From Glandiceps talaboti (Eukaryota > Hemichordata > Enteropneusta > Spengelidae): 14,500 nucleotides of DNA. Within the stretch, counting starts at the first letter, position 1; the number at the start of each line of letters is the position of its first letter. The stretch lies in contig NC_135570.1 of the NCBI RefSeq assembly GCF_964340395.1, positions 15,585,822 through 15,600,321 on the forward strand, given 5' to 3'. The notes beneath the pieces were generated by a model that saw only the letters and a list, made by a program, of their open reading frames with translations, did no database searches and was not told the origin of the DNA. Shown here in pieces: positions 10,654 to 14,500 of this stretch. The translations under genes were made by a program, and so were the position numbers.

Positions 10654-11900
10654 ACATCTCTATTTTAATTAATGTCCACACAACAGACATCTGTATTTTA
10701 AATAAACACACCGTACGACTACATACATCTGTATTTTACATAAACACAACATACGACAACAGACTAGACATCTGTATTTTACATGTACACACCATGTGAC
10801 TACAGACATCTGTATTTTAAATAAGCACACCGTACGACTACAGACATCTGTATTTTACATAAACACACCATGTGACAACGGATATCTGTATTTTACATAC
10901 ACACACCATGTGATTACAGACATCTGTATTTTACATACACACACCATACGACAACAGACTAGACATCTGTATTTTATATATACACACCATGTGACTACAC
11001 ACATCTGTATTTTACATAAACACACCCTACGACAACAGACATCTGTATTTTACATGTACACACCACGTGACTACACACATCTGTATTTGACATACACACA
11101 CCATGTGACTACAGACATCTGTGTTTTACATAAACACACCATGTGACTACAGACATCTGTGTTTTACATAAACACACCATACGACAACAGATATCTATAT
11201 TTTACATAAACACCACGTGACTACACACATCTGTATTTTACATAAACACCACGTGACTACACACATCTATATTTTACATAAACACCACGTGACTACACAC
11301 ATCTGTATTTTACATAAACACCACGTGACTACACACATCTATATTTTACATAAACACCACGTGACTACACACATCTGTATTTTACATACACACACCATGT
11401 GACTACACACATCTGTATTTTACATACACACACCATGTGACTACAGACATCTGTATTTTACATACACACACCATGTGACTACAGACATCTGTATTTTACA
11501 TACACACACCATGTGACTACAGACATCTATATTTTACATAAACACCACGTGACTACACACATCTGTATTTTACATAAACACACCATACGACAACAGATAT
11601 CTATATTTTACATAAACACCACGTGACTACACACATCTGTATTTTACATAAACACACCATGTGACTACACACATCTGTATTTTATATGTACACACCATGT
11701 GACTACACACATCTGTATTTTATATGTACACACCATGTGACTACAGACATCTGTATTTTACATAAACACACCGTGTGACTACACACATCTGTATTTTACA
11801 TAAACACACCGTACGACAACAGATATCTATATTTTACATAAACACCACGTGACTACACACATCTGTATTTGACATAAACACACCATACGACAACAGACAG
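10654..11900. repeat. 36/38-bp satellite-like array, about 33 copies
   Basis: Head-to-tail units whose key words are CACACCATGTGACTACAG, ACATCTGTATTTTACATA and AACA. Three main variants are seen. The 38-bp form has CACACCATGTGAC. A 36-bp form has CACCACGTGAC, having lost one CA and gained a CACGTG palindrome. A third form has CATACGACAACAG, sometimes followed by ATATCTATATTTT. Two copies near 10760 and 10955 carry an extra 5 bp (AGACTAGACATC). The first copies (about 10654-10700) are degenerate; the array ends near 11900 in AACAGACAGATAGAG. Most 38-bp units contain the small inverted repeat ACAGA-CA-TCTGT. The long plus-strand open frames at 10796-11146 and 11217-11402 (HTHHVTTDICIL-like) come from the repeat and are not proteins. 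Confidence 0.96.
11214..11363. repeat. Homogeneous 36-bp sub-block with regular CACGTG sites
   Basis: Five consecutive CACGTG hexamers at 11214, 11250, 11286, 11322 and 11358, exactly 36 bp apart. The repeats between them alternate ATCTGTATTTT with ATCTATATTTT, so the real homogenised unit here may be a 72-bp dimer. CACGTG is the canonical E-box bound by bHLH factors of the Myc/Max/USF type, but nothing shows that these copies are bound. Isolated CACGTG copies also occur at about 11073, 11546, 11620 and 11846. Confidence 0.85.
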
Positions 11901-12290
11901 ATAGAGATACAAGAGGATGGACGGATGGATGGATGGATGGATAGATAAATATTGTGAGAAAACAAGATTGGAAAGAAACATTGGTTCTTTTATCCCCAGG
12001 TGAATTAAGCTTTTCATCTTTTGAGAGGGTAATTGATAAAGTATAGAGGTTGTGAACCCAATTTTATTACCGGGTACTTGATATAGAAGCAATCAGCATT
12101 TTGCTATTAGTTATAGATATTAATGACAGTATAGGATAACGAATACTGCTGAGAAATTATGACAGAATCAGACTTAGAGTAGTCCATCATAATTATGTTT
12201 ACATCTGAAAGTCACATATAACGAAGATCTCTTCAATGTTATAATCCCTAACTTCAGTCTATTCTGAACCATATCCCCACCAAAACTAGG
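11901..12290. other. Unique DNA with a short (GGAT)n tract, no gene
   Basis: It starts with a GGAT/GATA simple repeat at 11915-11948 that directly joins the end of the 36/38-bp array. The remaining about 340 bp to the (GTTT)n tract show no recognisable coding, RNA or element sequence. The minus-strand open frame at 11853-12092 runs across array, microsatellite and unique DNA and is not credible as a gene. Confidence 0.65.
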
Positions 12291-12293
12291 TGT

Positions 12294-12370
12294 GTTTGTT
12301 TGTTTGTTTGTTTGTTTGTTTGTTTGTTTGTTTGGATGGTTGGTTGGTTGGTTGTTTGGTTTGTTGGTTG
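12294..12370. repeat. (GTTT)n then (GGTT)n microsatellite
   Basis: About ten GTTT units from 12294 to 12334, then a GGTT-rich run with interruptions to 12370. It abuts the broken end of the LINE fragment: the minus-strand LINE frame reads ...MFYK and stops at once on entering this tract (stop at 12372-12374). Confidence 0.92.
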
Positions 12371-12371
12371 A

Positions 12372-12720
12372 TTATTTGTAGAACATTATAAGACTGGCAA
12401 TATGACGTCTTTTAGCTAGTGATTTCCACTCAAGTTCGGAAAGCATTTGACGTACACTAGAAGTGATTGTAGGGTAAACCGTGCAGCACATCTTTGGACC
12501 ATCTCTATTTTCTTTGTTAGGTTGGCTGTATAGGGGTTCCACACAGTCTGACAATATTCTAACAGAGGTCGAGCAAGTATGGTATATGCCTGTTCCTTTA
12601 TTTTGGGAATGTTGATGTTGCGACACAGTAACTGTATTGTTTGCTTTGAATGTTTGTCCCAGCGTAGGTCAGATGAAATCTTAACACCTAGATATTTCAC
12701 ATAGTCGATGTGTTTTAACA
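12372..12720 (-). pseudogene. CR1/Jockey-type LINE reverse transcriptase fragment
   Basis: Remnant of the C-terminal part of a non-LTR retrotransposon ORF2, the thumb/post-catalytic region of the reverse transcriptase. One minus-strand frame carries [18 protein letters not shown], then KIKEQAYTILARPLLEYC, then TVWNPYTANLTKKIEMVQ and CAARF. These are the usual block order in the CR1/Jockey group: YLGV...W..H, R.LLEY..VW.P, I.KVQRRAARF. Near 12460-12475 the homology moves to another frame, which continues SSVRQMLSELEWKSLAKRR and MFYK, so there is at least one frameshift. The segment between DKH and RNINI is shorter than in relatives, suggesting an internal deletion. The catalytic palm with YADD lies upstream and is absent. 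Both ends meet microsatellites. It is certainly inactive; the clade assignment is from memory of family patterns. Confidence 0.88.
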
Positions 12721-13066
<346 letters not shown>

Positions 13067-13147
<81 letters not shown>

Positions 13148-13176
13148 CACACACACACACACACAGACAGACAGAC
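13067..13176. repeat. (TG)(TA)n(CA)n(GACA)n compound microsatellite
   Basis: Short TG run, about 36 TA units (about 13075-13146), about nine CA units (13147-13164), then GACA units to 13176. The order TG-TA-CA is itself an inverted repeat, so the strand can fold on itself. It has the same composition as the tract at 12806-12936. Confidence 0.95.
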
Positions 13177-13197
13177 ACATTATCCTGTTGAATTAAG

Positions 13198-13235
13198 TGT
13201 GTGTATGTATGTATGTGTGTGTGTGTGTATATATA

Positions 13236-13236
<1 letters not shown>
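13198..13236. repeat. (GT)n/(GTAT)n microsatellite
   Basis: GT and GTAT units followed by a TATATATA end, directly joined to the CTA tract that follows. Confidence 0.9.
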
Positions 13237-13292
<56 letters not shown>

Positions 13293-13295
13293 CAG

Positions 13296-13329
<34 letters not shown>

Positions 13330-13356
13330 TCTACTACTACTACTACTACTGCTGCT
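13237..13356. repeat. (ACT)n-(CTG)n-(ACT)n trinucleotide tract
   Basis: About 18 ACT/CTA units, an interruption CCAGTACTA at about 13292-13300, about nine CTG units (13301-13329), about seven more CTA units, then two GCT units ending at 13356. On the minus strand it reads AGC/AGT and lies directly after the 3' tail of the Penelope-like fragment, so it may have begun as that element's terminal repeat. Poly-Leu, poly-Thr, poly-Ser and poly-Val open frames through it are artefacts. Confidence 0.95.
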
Positions 13357-13411
13357 AAGCGTACTAAGAAGTTTCTTGTTACCATATACAATAAATAGCA
13401 AAGTGTTTCTG

Positions 13412-13456
13412 ACCAAGACGTTTCGATCAGGCTTTGTTGAGCTGCCTCGGTAGGCC
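13412..13456 (-). ncRNA. Degenerate hammerhead-like motif
   Basis: On the minus strand: ACCGAGGCAG, CTCAACA, AAGCCTGATC, GAAACGTC, TTGGTC. This follows the minimal hammerhead order: stem I, CUGAUGA box, stem II, GAAA, very short stem III, GUC cleavage triplet, stem I. ACCGAG can pair with CTTGGT through six base pairs, one of them G-U, giving a plausible stem I, and GAAAC-GUC is intact. The CUGAUGA box is reduced to CTCAACA (two G to C changes plus T to A), and stem II no longer pairs. It is best read as a dead ribozyme fossil. Penelope-like elements carrying hammerheads are established in the literature; activity here is unlikely. Confidence 0.45.
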
Positions 13457-13488
13457 GAATCCTTCATATGAATTATCGCTTATATCCA

Positions 13489-13669
13489 GTCACGTGACCA
13501 ATCTGATTAAAATCCGTAGATGTCGGCTAATCGTTCGCCTCTTCTACGATGAAGACGAAAACGTAAACATGTATCACGCAGGTCAATTGAAGCAAAAATA
13601 CAGAGGTAAAATAAATCTGAACGATTAGCCGACATCTACATCGGATTTTAATCAGATTGGTCACGTGAC
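13489..13669. repeat. Inverted repeat, arms 48 and 51 bp, loop 82 bp
   Basis: The left arm 13489-13536 (GTCACGTGACCAATCTGATT ... GGCTAATCGTTC) is the reverse complement of the right arm 13619-13669, apart from one 3-bp indel (CCGTAGAT on the left, CCGATGTAGAT in the right arm read in reverse). The 82-bp loop is unique. The right arm starts with GGTCACGTGACC, a perfect 12-bp palindrome. It could be a small foldback element or MITE inserted in the Penelope fragment, or a structural part of the element's own 3' region. I see no target-site duplication at its borders. The transcript would fold into a long hairpin. Confidence 0.9.
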
Positions 13670-13692
13670 CAAAATTGGAACAGTTGTTATTG

Positions 13693-13967
13693 TTAGCGTT
13701 TAATTCCATTTTCTCCGTATATGTTGAGTTGTTTTTATGTGTTAGTCTGTATAATTTGCTCTTCCATATCTTTTCAATTCCTACTATTTTGAAGTCGACA
13801 AGGGACTGGTTGGCCGAGTTGAAATGATTTTTTATTCCGGTTTAGTTTTGTTTTCGTTCTGTACTTGGGTGTAGATGGTATCTCCCGTTTTTTTCAATAT
13901 ACATTACTCTTCCACACTTCTCACAGTGAATACCATATAGTACGTATGTTGTTTTGCAGTGTATTGA
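13693..13967 (-). pseudogene. GIY-YIG endonuclease remnant of a Penelope-like element
   Basis: The minus-strand frame begins after a stop at 13968-13970 and reads SIHCKTTYVLYGIHCEKC, then VMYIEKNGRYHL. This fits the Penelope GIY-YIG pattern C.T.(V/I)Y.I.C..C....Y(V/I)GET. After a premature stop (TAA, 13842-13844) the same frame continues with NHFNSANQSL and VDFKIVGIEKIW, matching the domain's HFN..HS and D..V.GIE.. blocks, then SKLYR. Evidence of decay: the stop codon, the usually conserved Gly of the Y(V/I)G motif replaced by Glu (YIE), and a shortened stretch between the YIG and HFN blocks. In an intact element the domain nicks DNA at the insertion site. This copy should be inactive. Confidence 0.82.
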
Positions 13968-14500
13968 TCATTGAAACAAAGTGGGAAATATGCCGAAATC
14001 AACATGCAATATACAAAACCCAAACGTATTTTATGAAATAGTTTATTGAAGACGAGGGATCATGAGACTGATAGATCTGTATATTCATAAACGTTATTAA
14101 TTTATTATTCACAATGGAAAGCATATAGTAAGGTAAGCAACGTCAATAGATAAAGTTGGTAGGTCTGCGTCCATCTTAATGAAGAACACATCGTCATTTC
14201 TAAGTACGCCACAATTGGCCATTATATCTGTTAGCATAACATACTCTTAGCAAAATAAGTATCACGCTATCGACGTGTGAAAGTCAACTATGTAACATGT
14301 CGGCAGAAGTATCCAAAGAAGTATCACGCTATCGACGTGTGAAAGACACCTGTGTAACATGTCGTAGTCAAAGATGCCTTCTAAATGGACTCTTACGAAA
14401 TTTCTCAGTTTATTAAGACAATCAAATTGTTTTCCATAAAAGATTCGATAACACTTTTCAACTGTATTATGATAAAAGCCATTCTAGTAAAAATGTCTCT
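13968..14500. other. AT-rich unique DNA with one 62-bp duplication
   Basis: Sequence beyond the truncated end of the Penelope-like fragment. No coding, RNA or element signature is recognised apart from the local duplication at 14257-14364. Confidence 0.65.
14257..14364. repeat. Two copies of a 46-bp sequence, 62 bp apart
   Basis: AAGTATCACGCTATCGACGT followed by GTGAAAG and later TGTAACATGTCG occurs at 14257-14302 and again at 14319-14364. The first 27 bases are identical and only a few differ in the middle (TCAACTA versus ACACCTG). The 16-bp spacer (14303-14318) itself starts an AAGTATC word. This is a recent local tandem duplication of about 62 bp; its function is unknown. Confidence 0.85.

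Larger units (their letters stand above)
13357..13967 (-). mobile_element. Decayed 3' part of a Penelope-like retroelement
   Basis: Read on the minus strand, the order is a GIY-YIG endonuclease remnant (13967-13693), an inverted repeat (13669-13489), a hammerhead-like motif (13456-13412), a short AT-rich tail (13411-13357), then a trinucleotide tract. An endonuclease end followed by a hammerhead-like motif fits Penelope-like elements. The reverse transcriptase half is missing: upstream of 13967 (towards higher coordinates) I cannot recognise any element coding sequence. The fragment is therefore 5'-truncated, as is common for retroelement copies. The limits are estimates; no target-site duplication is visible because the 3' side is a simple repeat. 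Confidence 0.72.

Noticed and set aside
10796-11402. Plus-strand frames with periodic ICILHKHTM-type peptides, looking like a repeat protein
   Set aside because: They are translations of the 36/38-bp array. The 36-bp block keeps frame only because 36 is divisible by 3; the frame breaks in the 38-bp units.
13527-13709. Continuation of the Penelope endonuclease frame as a new 60-codon protein
   Set aside because: Past about 13693 the frame runs through the inverted repeat and its loop and no longer resembles the domain; it is open by chance.

Overview
This window looks like non-genic DNA from a metazoan nuclear genome. A marine invertebrate is my best guess, but the lineage cannot be fixed from this sequence. 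The base composition is AT-rich. I found no intact protein-coding gene, no tRNA or rRNA gene, and no bacterial-type operon structure. The recognisable content is satellite and minisatellite arrays, microsatellites, and decayed pieces of two retrotransposon classes.

Layout: the end of a 38-bp tandem array runs off the left edge (1-260). It is followed by about 3.9 kb of unique AT-rich sequence with only small inverted and direct repeats, an interrupted GATA microsatellite (4171-4302), and a further 2.6 kb of unique sequence. That second stretch holds a hairpin near 5035-5074 resembling the hammerhead-like motif of Penelope-like elements. A 2.8-kb array of a 52-bp unit (6919-9705, about 54 copies) occupies the middle. 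After about 0.95 kb of unique sequence comes a third array of 36/38-bp units (about 10654-11900, about 33 copies).

The right-hand 2.6 kb is a patchwork of microsatellites and retroelement fossils. On the minus strand at 12372-12720 lies the end of a CR1/Jockey-type LINE reverse transcriptase ORF, frameshifted and bounded on both sides by microsatellites. On the minus strand at 13357-13967 lies the 3' end of a Penelope-like element. It has a decayed GIY-YIG endonuclease domain, a 48/51-bp inverted repeat, a degenerate hammerhead-like motif and a terminal AGT/AGC trinucleotide tract.

The most interesting pattern is that the three tandem arrays, although different in sequence and period, share short words in the same order. 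GACTGCAC, 12 bases, then AAGTCATA occurs in both the 38-bp and 52-bp units, and GACTACA...TTTTACATA...CACCATG occurs in the 36/38-bp unit. They may descend from one ancestral repeat. Nothing here points to a working multi-gene system; the window is best read as a record of satellite growth and retroelement decay.
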